Shown piece by piece: positions 34,663 through 43,262 of a stretch of DNA of 64,000 nucleotides. The stretch is from UBA4732 sp963823075. GTDB taxonomy: Bacteria; Planctomycetota; Planctomycetia; Gemmatales; Gemmataceae. The notes below the pieces were generated by a model. The model worked only from the letters and a program-made list of their open reading frames with translations, was not told the origin of the DNA and did not search any database. The stretch is from the NCBI GenBank assembly GCA_963823075.1, contig CAWGKE010000001.1, positions 1,550,001 to 1,614,000 of the forward strand, written 5' to 3'. The position numbers were made by a program, and so were the translations under genes. Each line of letters opens with the position of its first letter. The first letter of the stretch is position 1.

Positions 34663-35300
34663 TCAGAGGCCCTCCAACCCGCCCGGCATCTGGGCGAGCA
34701 AATCCTTGAGGCGTTTCAGAGCGCGAATGTACCGCTTGGCGGCCGCCTCTTCAGTGACGCCGAGGGCGAGGGCCGTCTCGGCGCGATTGAGCTGCTCGAA
34801 GTGGCGCAGGGCCAGCACCTCGCGGTCGATGGCGTCGAGGCTGTTGATCGCCTCCTGGAGCCGGATCAGGCGCTCGGCCCGGACGGCCGCCTGCGACGGG
34901 CTGGTGAACTTGCCGAGCAGCTGCGCCGCCAGGGCCGCGGAGCTGGCCTGCGGCAAGGCGTCCTGGAACAGCGACACCTCGCGGCGCGGGTCGCGCATCC
35001 GGGCGCCGAGGTGGCGGCGGTGCAGGTTGACCAGCTGCTCGCCGACCACCAGGCGCAGCCAGAGGAACAGCGGCAATTTCGGATCGCGGAGGTAGTCGCT
35101 CAGGCGCCCGGCCACGTCCAGGTACGCATCCTGGATCACGTCGGACGGATCGACGCGGGCGCGGAGCCGCCAGTCGAGGCGCAGCTCGACCATGCGACGC
35201 AGGCGGTCGCGGTGGCGCGCGAACAGCTCGCCCAGGGCGGCGCGATCGCCGGTTCGGCGCGCTGGAGCAGGCGCAGCGTTTCACTGGGGTCGTTCGTCAT
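34663..35300 (-). CDS. ECF sigma factor linked to the kinase, frameshifted
   Basis: Region 2 reads MVELRLDWRLRARVDPSDVIQDAYL and region 4 LDAIDREVLALRHFEQLNRAETALALGVTEEAAAKR, typical of planctomycete ECF factors tied to Ser/Thr kinases. The natural start is the ATG at 35300 (MTNDPSETLRLLQRAE); near 35251 one base seems to be missing, and the next frame continues GDRAALGELFARHRDRLRRM. A downstream ATG at 35193 would give a 176-residue protein lacking part of region 2. Signalling from kinase to sigma factor is inferred from the pairing. Confidence 0.85.
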
Positions 35301-35375
35301 CGGCAGGTCCATACTCTCTTACCCGCGCGACGGGGCGTTTCCAGGACAGGGCGGCGATCCGTTTTTTCCCATTCT

Positions 35376-35438
35376 GTTTAGCCGCTCTTCGCAGAAGAGC
35401 GCGTCGGCGACGCGCTCTTCTGCGAAGAGCGGCTAAAC
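35376..35438. repeat. Perfect 31-bp-arm palindrome, GTTTAGCCGC type
   Basis: GTTTAGCCGCTCTTCGCAGA... (35376-35406) is perfectly inverted at 35408-35438 around a single G. It occupies the divergent region between the ECF sigma gene and the squalene-hopene cyclase, so it lies within or next to both promoters. Confidence 0.9.
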
Positions 35439-35540
35439 GTCCCACTTCCTCTTGCGGCAGTTTGCGGCAACCGGGTAGAGTACACGCGCTTCGGACGACC
35501 CGCCCGATCGGATCGTCGCCCGGATGGGGAAAGGAGTTCC

Positions 35541-37637
35541 GTGAACGTTGCACCCACCCTGCCGCACGGCCGACGCGCCCCCGCCGCTCGCCGGACGCCC
35601 TTTCCCCCTGCGCCGGAACGCCGCGCCCTCGACCGTGCCCGCCGCCGCCTCCTTGAGCTGCAACGGCCCGACGGCCACTGGTGCGGCGAACTCCAGGGCG
35701 ACACCATCCTCGAATCCGAATACGTCCTCTTGATGGCCTTCCTCGGCCGCGAGAACGACGACAAGGCTCGCAAGGCCGCCGAGTACGTCCGCCGCCAGCA
35801 GCGGGCCGACGGCTCCTGGGGCCATTACCCCGGCGGCCCCATCGAACTCAGCGGATCGGTGAAGGCGTATTTCGCCCTCAAGCTCACCGGCCATGACCCC
35901 GCCGCCGCGTACATGGCCAAGGCGTGCGAGGCCATCCGTGCGGAGGGCGGCGCCGGCCGCTGCAACAGCTTCACCAAGTTCTACCTCGCTCTCCTCGGAC
36001 AATTCCCCTACGAAAACTGCCCGTCGGTGCCGCCGGAGCTGGTGCTGCTGCCGAAGTGGTTCACCGTCAACCTCTACGCCCTGTCGAGCTGGACGCGCAC
36101 CATCGTCGTGCCGCTCAGTATCTTCTCGGCTACCAAGCCGGTGCGCCGCCTGCCGCCGGAACTCGGCATCCGCGAGCTGTTCCTCCGGCCGCCCGAAACG
36201 CCGATGCCGGTGGGGCCGCCGCCGCGCCGCCTGCTCAGCTGGGGCAACTTCTTCCTCGGCGTCGATGCCGTCTACAAGGCGGCCGAACGGCTCGGCCTGC
36301 TCGCCCCCTTCCGCAGAATCGCCGTGGAGAAGGCCGCCGCATGGATGCGCGAGCGCTTCCAGGACAGCGACGGCCTCGGCGCCATTTTCCCGCCGATGAT
36401 CTACACGGTCGTCGCCCTGCGCTGCCTCGGCGTCGCCGACGACGCGCCGGAGATGCGCTGGGCCTTGAAGCAACTCGACGACCTGATGATCGAGGAGGAC
36501 GGCGCGATCCGGTTGCAGCCGTGCTTCTCGCCGGTCTGGGACACGGCCCTGGCGCTCAACGCCCTGGCCGACGCCGGCGTTGTGGCGGGGCCGTCCCCCG
36601 TTGGGGCGCGGTCTGGAGACCGCGCCCCAACGGGGGACGGCCCCGCCACAACGGGCGACGCGGCCCCGCAAGCCGCGGTGGAATGGCTGCTGGGCCGCGA
36701 GGTGCGGCGCCGCGGCGACTGGAGCGTCCTCAACCCGCACCTGGAGCCGGGCGGATGGGCCTTCGAGTACCGCAATGATTTCTATCCGGACATCGACGAT
36801 ACGGCAATGGTGCTGATGGCGCTGGCGCGGAGCGGGGCGGCCAACACGCCCGCCGCGCGGCCGGCCGCCGAGCGCGGCCTGCGCTGGCTGTTGGGGATGC
36901 AGAACCGCGACGGCGGCTGGGCGGCCTTCGACCGCGACGTCACCCGCGAGGTGCTGACCAAGGCGCCGTTCGCCGATCACAACGCCATGCTCGACCCGGC
37001 CTGCCCCGACATCACGGCCCGCGTGCTGGAGGCGCTGGCGGAGTACGGCTTCGGCGTCGATCATCCGCAGGTTCGCCGCGCCCTCGATTTCCTGCGGAAG
37101 ACGCAGGAAAAGTCCGGCTGCTGGGTCGGCCGCTGGGGCGTCAACTACCTCTACGGCGCCTGGCAGGTGCTGGTCGGGCTGCAAAAGATCGGCTTCGACA
37201 TGCGCGACCCGATGGTGCGGCGCTGCGTGGCGTGGCTGCAAAGCGTGCAGCAGCCCGGCGGCGGCTGGGGCGAGAGCTGCGCCAGCTACGACGACCCGAC
37301 CCAGGCCGGCAAGGGCGCGCCGACGGCGTCGCAGACGGCCTGGGCGATTCTCGCGCTGCAAGCGGCCGGTGAGGGCGAAGGCGACGTCGTGCGGGCCGGG
37401 ATCGACTATCTTGTCAGCACGCAGGCCGATCACGGCGGCTGGGACGAGGAGTATTTCACCGGAACGGGATTCCCGAAGGTCTTTTACCTGAAATACCACC
37501 TGTACAGCCTGTACTTCCCGCTTATGGCGCTGGCCAGATACTGCACGGGGCAAAATCACGAACGAACCACAGAGGCACAGAGGACACAGAGGGAAGAAGC
37601 ACCGAGAAAATCAAAAGTGGAAACACAGGAGCGATAA
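35541..37637 (+). CDS. shc: Squalene-hopene cyclase
   Basis: Cyclises squalene to hopene at the membrane, the committed hopanoid step. 698 residues from a GTG after AAAGGAG. QW repeats recur (QRADGSWGHYPGG, QNRDGGWAAFDRD, QQPGGGWGESC, QADHGGWDEEYFTGTGFP). The acid motif is DIDDTAMV (~417-424). Residues ~346-371 (VVAGPSPVGARSGDRAPTGDG...) are encoded by a 76-bp palindrome inserted between barrels and are absent from family consensus. The last ~25 residues (ERTTEAQRTQREEAPRKSKV) come from the palindrome at 37561-37709. hpnH follows. Confidence 0.95.
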   Translation: MNVAPTLPHGRRAPAARRTPFPPAPERRALDRARRRLLELQRPDGHWCGELQGDTILESEYVLLMAFLGRENDDKARKAAEYVRRQQRADGSWGHYPGGPIELSGSVKAYFALKLTGHDPAAAYMAKACEAIRAEGGAGRCNSFTKFYLALLGQFPYENCPSVPPELVLLPKWFTVNLYALSSWTRTIVVPLSIFSATKPVRRLPPELGIRELFLRPPETPMPVGPPPRRLLSWGNFFLGVDAVYKAAERLGLLAPFRRIAVEKAAAWMRERFQDSDGLGAIFPPMIYTVVALRCLGVADDAPEMRWALKQLDDLMIEEDGAIRLQPCFSPVWDTALALNALADAGVVAGPSPVGARSGDRAPTGDGPATTGDAAPQAAVEWLLGREVRRRGDWSVLNPHLEPGGWAFEYRNDFYPDIDDTAMVLMALARSGAANTPAARPAAERGLRWLLGMQNRDGGWAAFDRDVTREVLTKAPFADHNAMLDPACPDITARVLEALAEYGFGVDHPQVRRALDFLRKTQEKSGCWVGRWGVNYLYGAWQVLVGLQKIGFDMRDPMVRRCVAWLQSVQQPGGGWGESCASYDDPTQAGKGAPTASQTAWAILALQAAGEGEGDVVRAGIDYLVSTQADHGGWDEEYFTGTGFPKVFYLKYHLYSLYFPLMALARYCTGQNHERTTEAQRTQREEAPRKSKVETQER
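36578..36653. repeat. 76-bp palindrome inside shc
   Basis: Arms of 37 bp (36578-36614 and 36617-36653) beginning CGTTGTGGCGGGGCCGTCCC are perfectly inverted around a 2-nt loop. The reading frame passes through without a stop, adding about 25 residues to the cyclase. Confidence 0.92.
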
Positions 37638-37709
37638 CGCTTCGGAACTCGCTCTTTCGTCTTCTCGGTGTTTCTTCTCTCTGTGTCCTCTGTGCCTCTG
37701 TGGTTCGTT
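37561..37709. repeat. Intergenic palindrome of CAGAGG units
   Basis: 38-bp arms (AACGAACCACAGAGGCACAG..., 37561-37598; inverse 37672-37709) with one mismatch, plus a second short pairing (CACCGAGAA / TTCTCGGTG). The internal period is 8-9 nt (ACAGAGG). It overlaps the shc 3' end and the hpnH leader. Similar CACAGAG repeats are dispersed in many environmental genomes. Confidence 0.88.
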
Positions 37710-37729
37710 CCTCTTCTGAGGAGTCCAGA

Positions 37730-38749
37730 ATGCGTTTCCCCCTCAGCCTGACGACCGACATGGTCGGCTACATGGCCAAGAAGAAGCTGTCCGGCGCCAA
37801 GCGCTTCCCGCTGGTGCTGATGCTGGAGCCGCTGCACGCCTGCAACCTGACCTGCACCGGCTGCGGCCGCATCCGCGAGTATTCCACGCACATTCGGGAC
37901 CGCCTTTCGCTGAAGGAGTGCCTCGACTCCGTGGACGAGGCCGGCGCCCCGATCGTCAGCATCTGCGGCGGCGAGCCGATGATCTACCCCGAAATCGGCG
38001 AGCTGGTCAAAGGCATCCTGCGGCGCCGCAAGCACATCTATCTCTGCACCAACGGCATGTTCATCAAGAAGAAGCTGCACGAGTTCCGGCCGACCGACCG
38101 CTTCTTCTTCAACGTCCACCTCGACGGCCTGGAAGAGACGCACGACCGGGCCGTCGAGCGCGAGGGCGTCTTCAAGGCCGCGGTGGACGGCATCGTCGCG
38201 GCCAAGAAGGCCGGCTTCCTCGTCTGCACCAACACGACGATTTTCAAGGACACCGACCTCGGCGAGGTGGACCGGCTCTTCACCTACCTGACGCGGCTCG
38301 GCGTGGACGGCTTCCTCCTGTCGCCGGCCTACGGCTACACGGCCGTGCAGGAAACGAACCCCGACGGCGCCGCGGAAATCTTCATGACGCGCGACGACAT
38401 GCGCGCCAAGTTCAAAGAGGCGGAAAAGCTCTTGAGCCGGCACCGGATGATGTCCTCTCCGGTGTATCTGGAGTTCCTGAGCGGCAAGCGCGAGCTGACC
38501 TGCACCGCCTGGGGCAACCCGACGCGGAACATCAAGGGCTGGAAAGGGCCGTGCTACCTCATCACGGACGAACACCACGACACGTTCCGCGGCCTGATGG
38601 ACGATACGCCGTGGGAGAACTACGGCCACGGCAAGGACCCGCGCTGCGAGCATTGCCTGATGCACTGCGGCTACGAGCCGTCGGCCGCGCTCGGCGTCAA
38701 CGCCCGGCTGGGCGACAGCTTGAAGATGCTGATGTGGCAGCTGAGTTGA
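37730..38749 (+). CDS. hpnH: Adenosyl-hopene transferase HpnH (radical SAM)
   Basis: 339 residues from ATG 37730 after GAGGAG. The radical SAM cluster motif is CNLTCTGCG (Cys38, Cys42, Cys45, the CX3CX2C spacing). Further family segments are VSICGGEPMIYPEIGELV, HIYLCTNGMFIKKKL, FFNVHLDGLEETHD and the C-terminal CEHCLMHCGYEPSAAL. HpnH adds 5'-deoxyadenosine to diploptene, the first step of extended hopanoid synthesis, consistent with shc just upstream. Its last 72 bp recur 754 bp downstream. Confidence 0.96.
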   Translation: MRFPLSLTTDMVGYMAKKKLSGAKRFPLVLMLEPLHACNLTCTGCGRIREYSTHIRDRLSLKECLDSVDEAGAPIVSICGGEPMIYPEIGELVKGILRRRKHIYLCTNGMFIKKKLHEFRPTDRFFFNVHLDGLEETHDRAVEREGVFKAAVDGIVAAKKAGFLVCTNTTIFKDTDLGEVDRLFTYLTRLGVDGFLLSPAYGYTAVQETNPDGAAEIFMTRDDMRAKFKEAEKLLSRHRMMSSPVYLEFLSGKRELTCTAWGNPTRNIKGWKGPCYLITDEHHDTFRGLMDDTPWENYGHGKDPRCEHCLMHCGYEPSAALGVNARLGDSLKMLMWQLS

Positions 38750-38758
38750 ACCGGCGAG
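38687..38758 (+). repeat. Direct repeat, hpnH 3' end copy 1
   Basis: 72 bp covering the last ~20 codons of hpnH, the stop and the next 9 bases (from GCGCTCGGCGTCAACGCCCG). It matches 39441-39512 with three mismatches. Confidence 0.9.
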
Positions 38759-38824
38759 GCGGGGACGTCCGCTCGTTCCCGGACAGGAGTTCGGGCGCGG
38801 GAAAACCGCAATGTATACAAAGAC

Positions 38825-39049
38825 GTGTACGCCTCCGGGTCCATTCCCGCCGGATGGATGCCCGTTCCGGGAGGTACAATCAAGTACCCGGTGCGGAATC
38901 AGGTTGTTCGCTGTTATCTGCGGCAATTATTGCCCGGAAAGTGGCAAAAAGTCATCAAGAAGGGCAACATCGGCGACGCGCATTACGTTGAGCATGCTTC
39001 CGGTCAGGTCGCCGACGTGAAGTTCTTCCCCAGCCCCGCTCTGCCGTGA
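38825..39049 (+). CDS. Small basic protein of a two-gene insert
   Basis: 74 residues from GTG 38825: YASGSIPAGWMPVPGGTIKYPVRNQVVRCYLRQLLPGKW then KKGNIGDAHYVEHASGQVADVKFFP. The frame is open further upstream without an ATG, so it may be the 3' remnant of a longer gene. The HYVEHASGxVxxVKFF ending resembles small toxin-like or phage-associated proteins, but I cannot name a family. Its stop overlaps the GTG of the next gene (GTGA), typical of paired modules. Confidence 0.5.
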   Translation: MYASGSIPAGWMPVPGGTIKYPVRNQVVRCYLRQLLPGKWQKVIKKGNIGDAHYVEHASGQVADVKFFPSPALP

Positions 39050-39396
39050 GCCAGGACATGGAACTGCAAGACTTGCTCTCCGAATCGCAGGCCAGGGCGA
39101 CGCACCCGTTGACTCTTTTCGCCCTGCTCAACCTCGGCGTCATTGAGTCGCTGGCCAACGGCGTCATGAGTGCGACGGAGGCGGTTCGCCTCTTCTTCCA
39201 CGCGGACAATTGCCTGTTCGTTCGGAAGCGCCTGCACGACAAGCGGGCCGACAAGATCATGAGTCACGGCGTCCAGCTGCCGGACCTTTTTACGGTCCTG
39301 CCGGCCGAGGAGGCCCATCGAGAGTTCCAGCGCGAACTGACGACGATGCGCTCCCTTTGCCTGGAGATGCTCCAGGGACGGCGATCGGTGGCTTGA
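39046..39396 (+). CDS. Small helical protein, possible partner of the preceding gene
   Basis: 116 residues from GTG 39046: MELQDLLSESQARATHPLTL, FALLNLGVIESLANGVMSATEAVRLFFHADNC, KRADKIMSHGVQLPDLFTVLP, EEAHREFQRELTTMRSLCLEML. All-helical and acidic beside a basic partner, with a 4-nt overlap. This layout fits a toxin/antitoxin or effector/immunity pair, but no family is recognised and the assignment is inference. Confidence 0.5.
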   Translation: MSQDMELQDLLSESQARATHPLTLFALLNLGVIESLANGVMSATEAVRLFFHADNCLFVRKRLHDKRADKIMSHGVQLPDLFTVLPAEEAHREFQRELTTMRSLCLEMLQGRRSVA

Positions 39397-39440
39397 ACCG
39401 GGGGGGAGTGAACGCTTTGGACCCTGGACACGGGCCGGCG

Positions 39441-39512
39441 GCGCTCGGCCTCAACGCCCGGCTGGGGGACAGCCTGAAGATGCTGATGTGGCAGCTGAGT
39501 TGAACCGGCGAG
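39441..39512 (+). repeat. Direct repeat, hpnH 3' end copy 2
   Basis: Encodes a second ALGLNARLGDSLKMLMWQLS with stop, without the rest of hpnH. Three differences from copy 1 show it is not a fresh duplicate. It marks the right edge of the two-gene insert. Confidence 0.9.
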
Positions 39513-39543
39513 CGGCCGGCTCACGCTGGCCGCTCGCCGATCG

Positions 39544-40251
39544 TCACTTCTTCTTGTTCGTCGGCCGAATCAGCACCAGCCCGCCGTTGGGGCCGGGGAC
39601 GGCGCCCTCGACCAGCACGAGGTTGTTCTCGGCGTCGATCTTGACGACGCGCAGGTTGCGGATGGTGACGCGCTCGGCGCCGTAACGGCCGGCCATGCGC
39701 TTGCCGCGCTTGGGACGGCCGGAACCGCGGTTGCTGGCGTGCGAGCCGACGCTGCCCGGCGAGCGGTGGTGCTTCTTGACGCCGTGGCTGGCCGGCAGGC
39801 CGTGGAAGTTGTGACGCTTCATGGCGCCGGCGGTGCCGCGGCCCTTCGACGTGCCGATCACGTCCACGGCCTTGACGTCCTTGAACACGTCGGCCGCCTT
39901 CAGCACCGTGCCCACGGCCACGTCGGACGGCGTTTCGACGCGGAACTCGCGGATGTGCTTCTGCGGCTCCACGTTGGCCTTGGGCGGCAGCGCCACGCCG
40001 GCCGAGGTGCGCGCCCGCTTCCGCTTCGATTCCAGGTCGGCCGAGACGTGGCCGCGCTCGGCGCGCGTCGCCTTGGTCCGCTTCTTGTCGAGGTAGCCGA
40101 GCTGAACGGCGTCGTAGCCGTCGCGCTCCTGATTGCGCACTTGCAAGACCGGGCAAGGGCCGATTTGCAGCACCGTGACCGGCGCGATCTTGTTCTGGTC
40201 GTCGTAGATCTGCGTCATTCCGACCTTGAGACCCATCATCCCGAGAGGCAT
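39544..40251 (-). CDS. rplC: 50S ribosomal protein L3
   Basis: 235 residues from the ATG at 40251 after AAGGGTG: MPLGMMGLKVGMTQIYDDQN, VTVLQIGPCPVLQVR, the GTSKGRGTAGAMKRHNFHGLPASHG loop that reaches the peptidyl-transferase centre, and SVGSHASNRGSGRPKRGKRMAGRYG. L3 nucleates 50S assembly. Unusually it stands alone: rpsJ does not precede it and rplD does not follow; the next DNA downstream is the duplicated hpnH end. An upstream in-frame start at 40308 would add 19 residues with no support. Confidence 0.95.
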   Translation of the reverse strand: MPLGMMGLKVGMTQIYDDQNKIAPVTVLQIGPCPVLQVRNQERDGYDAVQLGYLDKKRTKATRAERGHVSADLESKRKRARTSAGVALPPKANVEPQKHIREFRVETPSDVAVGTVLKAADVFKDVKAVDVIGTSKGRGTAGAMKRHNFHGLPASHGVKKHHRSPGSVGSHASNRGSGRPKRGKRMAGRYGAERVTIRNLRVVKIDAENNLVLVEGAVPGPNGGLVLIRPTNKKK

Positions 40252-40656
40252 GGCATTCACCCTTCGCGCGGCAACTGTCTGACCCGGGCGCGGCCCGGTG
40301 AGCATCATTGCCGGATTCCCGCGATCGGCGGCCGGCGGTCGGCCGCGTGGAAAAGGTTAAGGGTAGCGGGATGGGCGGGCGGCGTCCAGGGGACTGGCGA
40401 GCGGCGCGGCGTCCGGATCCCCTATGAGCTGAACTTTCCGGCGACGTGCCGCGACGAGAAGCAGCAGGTGGAGCTGCTGAAACGATTCGGGTGCTAGGGG
40501 CTGGAGTGCAAGGCGCTGCTGGCGTAGCATGGGGCGCGGCGCGAAAAGGGTCGGGGCGCCTTTCTGCGATACGGACAATCGACGCCATTTTCCCCTGGCC
40601 GCCGTGCGCATCGCCGATCGGGGCCTGGAACAGCTGCGGCACACGGACCTCGTGTC
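40252..40656. other. Gene-free stretch upstream of rplC
   Basis: No supported gene. It must hold the rplC promoter on the minus strand. On the plus strand a short frame ends ...IADRGLEQLRHTDLVS with its TGA overlapping the ATG of the RES gene at 40657; this may be a remnant or a leader, but it is too short to call. Confidence 0.5.
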
Positions 40657-41247
40657 ATGACGCCCCACCCGGATTCGGACCGCCTCAAAAGGGCCGTGCA
40701 GCGATGCCTGGCGTCGGCCGGCGCGTGGTCTGGCGACATTTACCGCTTCTCAACTCCCAAGTGGTCCACCGGGACCGAATTGCTGACCGGGGCCGGGGCT
40801 CTGAAGACCGGCGGGCGCTGGCATCCCATCGGTCTGTGCCGGGTCGTCTACGCGAGCCTGGACCCCTTGACCGCGTTTCATGAGTCGCTGGCTCATTGCA
40901 AGCGCTATGGGCTGTCGCTCCGGACGGCGATGCCCAAAACCGTGAACGCCGTGGCCGCGAAACTCCACCACGTCCTGGACCTCACGGACGGCCGCCTCCG
41001 ACAGCGCTTGATGCTATCCGAACGGCGCATCTTGCAAGAGCCGTGGTGGTTGCTGGCGGCGACGAGCCAGGAGGCGCTGACCCAGGCGGTCGGCCGAATC
41101 GCCTGGGAACTCGAACTCGAGGGGCTTGTCGTCCCCTCGGCGGCCCACGCGGGAGGCAAGGGGTTGGTCTACTTCCCCGACCGCAAGCGCCCGCACAGCG
41201 TCCTGACCATCATTAACCCGGACGATCTGCCTGCTCGCGTGCCCTGA
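40657..41247 (+). CDS. RES-domain toxin
   Basis: 196 residues with the RES signature: IYRFSTPKWSTGTELLTGAGALKTGGRWHPIG, RVVYASLDPLTAFHESLAH, and C-terminal LVVPSAAHAGGKGLVYFPDRK. RES toxins degrade or modify NAD and arrest growth; the conserved Arg, Tyr, Glu and Ser of the family (R in YRFS, Y in VVYAS, E in FHESL, S in VPSA) are present. The Xre antitoxin gene follows instead of preceding it, with its own promoter. Confidence 0.88.
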   Translation: MTPHPDSDRLKRAVQRCLASAGAWSGDIYRFSTPKWSTGTELLTGAGALKTGGRWHPIGLCRVVYASLDPLTAFHESLAHCKRYGLSLRTAMPKTVNAVAAKLHHVLDLTDGRLRQRLMLSERRILQEPWWLLAATSQEALTQAVGRIAWELELEGLVVPSAAHAGGKGLVYFPDRKRPHSVLTIINPDDLPARVP

Positions 41248-41273
41248 ACAGGCAAAGTTGCAGGCAAGGTTTC

Positions 41274-41301
41274 TTGACCTTTCTTGAGGCGGCGTTACGA
41301 T
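41274..41301 (+). promoter_or_regulatory. Promoter of the Xre antitoxin gene
   Basis: TTGACC (41274-41279), 16-bp spacer, TACGAT (41296-41301), 42 bp before ATG 41344. A separate promoter would let the antitoxin be made independently of the upstream toxin. Confidence 0.55.
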
Positions 41302-41343
41302 GTAAGGGGAGAGTGCAAGGTCGCTCAACACCAGGAGGGCGCC

Positions 41344-41742
41344 ATGACAACCGCGATAAACACCAAGGAGACGCACCAGACTCGTCCGTCGCCGCGCCGT
41401 CAACAGACGTCGCGGCGGAGCAAGGCAAACACTTCGCCGCTGCGCACCGACTTTGTGTTGACGCGCAAGACCTTGGCGCGAATGACCGGGCTGTCGGAAA
41501 GGACGCTGGCGACCTGGGAGGCTGGAGGCGACATCAACGAAGCAGGCCGGCGAGCCATCGTGACTGTGGACAGGCTTCTGCGGGCTTTGGCCGAGGTCGT
41601 CCGCAAGGAGGCCATCGCCGAGTGGTTGGAGCAGCCGAACGAGGGCTTCGGAAACCTTAAGCCGTTGGAAGTGGTGGAACGGGGAGAGTCCGACCGGCTG
41701 TGGCGGATGATCTATTTCGTCGGTGCGGGCACGGCCAGTTGA
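41344..41742 (+). CDS. Xre/MbcA/ParS-type antitoxin
   Basis: 132 residues from ATG after AGGAGGGCG. Central helix-turn-helix LTRKTLARMTGLSERTLATWEAG and a C-terminal toxin-binding segment LEQPNEGFGNLKPLEVVERGESDRLWRMIYF, matching the DUF2384 domain in which the residues after KPLE contact the RES active site. The N terminus is long and basic (SPRRQQTSRRSK). It ends 5 bp before transposase debris. Confidence 0.85.
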   Translation: MTTAINTKETHQTRPSPRRQQTSRRSKANTSPLRTDFVLTRKTLARMTGLSERTLATWEAGGDINEAGRRAIVTVDRLLRALAEVVRKEAIAEWLEQPNEGFGNLKPLEVVERGESDRLWRMIYFVGAGTAS

Positions 41743-41747
41743 TTCGG

Positions 41748-42113
41748 CGGGCGTCGGCGGCGCTCAAGCTCCTGTTCAAGGCCAACAAGCGGCTGAACAA
41801 GGCCTACCTCCTCAAGGAGTCATTCAGCCAGCTGTGGGATTACCGCAGGCCGGGTTGGGCAAGGCGGTTCTTCGACCAATGGCGCGACGCCCTGCGGTGG
41901 CAACGACAGGAGCCGTTCGAGCGATTCGCTCGGATGGTGGCGGCCCATTGGGACGGCATCGAGGCCTTTTGCCACGAGGAGAACAAAGTGCCACTGGGCT
42001 TCGTGGAAGGCCTGAACAACAAGATCCGGGCCATCCAGAGACGGGCCTACGGCTTCCGGGATGAGGAGTACCTCCGCCTGAAAATCCTCACCTGCACGCT
42101 GCCGAAACTGTGA
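41748..42113 (+). pseudogene. ISL3-family transposase, C-terminal fragment
   Basis: About 120 codons matching the end of ISL3 transposases: ALKLLFKANKRLNKAYLLKESFSQLWDYRR, QWRDALRWQRQEPFERFARMV, CHEENKVPLGFVEGLNNKIRAIQRRAYGFRDEEYLRLKILTCTLP. The N-terminal three quarters and left IS end are missing, replaced by the toxin-antitoxin genes. No terminal repeat was found downstream. Confidence 0.88.
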
Positions 42114-42278
42114 AAGTTACCCACACGAGTACGCGAAGAGCCCATTTTGGGACCATGCTGAAAAAACGGTCCCAAGGCGCCAGCGGGAGGGTGACCATTC
42201 GGGCGCCGCGGATCGGCGGAAGCCAATGCCAGGGCCGCCTTGTCATGTTTGCACGCCAACATGCCAACATGCCCGCGG

Positions 42279-43104
42279 TCACTCCGCCGCGAACAGGTAC
42301 GCCAGCAGCCGCGCACCGCGCCGGTAATCCGGGATCACGAGGTCCGCACCCGCCCGGACGAGGCGGTCGCGCTTCCAGGCGTTGACGCCGCGGCGATTCA
42401 CCTCGTCGCTGGCCACCGCCACGGCGCAGCCGCCGTACTTTTTGATCTCTTCAATCTCCACGAAGCCGTCGCCGAAGCCGAGCAGCTCCTCGCCGTGCAG
42501 GCCGTGGTCGCGCAGGATGCGCTCCACGATCATTTGCTTCGAGAAGTTGTGGTAGTCGTCCAGAGCGCCGTAAATGTGTTCGCCGAAATACGGCGCCACG
42601 CCGAGCAACTCGGCCTCGCGGCGGACGTACTTGAGGTCGGTGCCGCTGGCCAGGTACAGCGCCACGCCGCGCCGCCGCAGCGCCTCCAAGAGCGCGTGGC
42701 TGCCGGGGACGGTCCACTCTTCCGGCGCCGCCTGTCCCGCTTCCAGGCGCAGAGAGCCGGCCGCGGATGCGCTCCATGAGCAGATCGTGGTAGCGGTGCT
42801 TGTAGGCCAGCGGCTCCAGCGGCGCGCCGCCGCGGCTGCGCACCTCGTCGGCCAGCTGGATCATCTGGTAGATGGTCTGCCGGCCGTTGAGGCGCATCAC
42901 GAACTCCTCGACGGCGGCGGTCAACTCGACGTCGCTCTCCGGCGAGCCGGTTTCGCGCAGCACCGCGGTCATCATGGGGATCATGACCTGCGGCCAGCCC
43001 TCGCGGATCAGCGACAGGGTGCCGTCGAAGTCGAACAGCACCGAGCGGAATCGGCCGCGGCGCAGGTCCGGCCGCAGCACCTCGATTTCGTCGTCCAGAA
43101 ACAT
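42279..43104 (-). CDS. HAD-superfamily phosphatase, frameshifted
   Basis: ATG 43104 gives MFLDDEIEVLRPDLRRGRFR, motif I VLFDFDGTLSLIREGW, a helical cap, then a one-base slip near 42750 (RGRLSA / EAGQAAPEEWTVPG). The second frame carries motif II LYLASGTDL, motif III-type KQMIVERILRDHGL and motif IV GFGDGFVEIEEIKKYGG. It resembles phosphoglycolate phosphatase-type HADs; the substrate is unknown. The ~180-bp gap after its stop shows nothing clear. Confidence 0.82.
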
Positions 43105-43262
43105 GTCGCCCCCTATCGTCGTTACAGCCGGCGCCATCCGCACGGTCGGCCGGCAGGCGCCCGTAATCCAGAGAGAATAGACAACCTGTGCGCGAAGCGA
43201 CAGGCCATCCACCGTTATAGTTGCGTGGGGACCAGATCGGCCCGTCAGGTGCGGAGGTTCGC

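Noticed and set aside
32667..34709. 680-codon frame antisense to the giant kinase
   Set aside because: Antisense shadow of a gene with complete kinase motifs; no independent start signal.
36578..36653. Intron or intein in the cyclase gene
   Set aside because: It is a simple palindrome of 76 bp with an open frame, far too short and lacking any splicing motif.
38811..39020. Alternative frame starting MYTKTCTPPGPFPPDG
   Set aside because: It overlaps the 38825-39049 frame, which is better supported by its GTGA coupling to the next gene.
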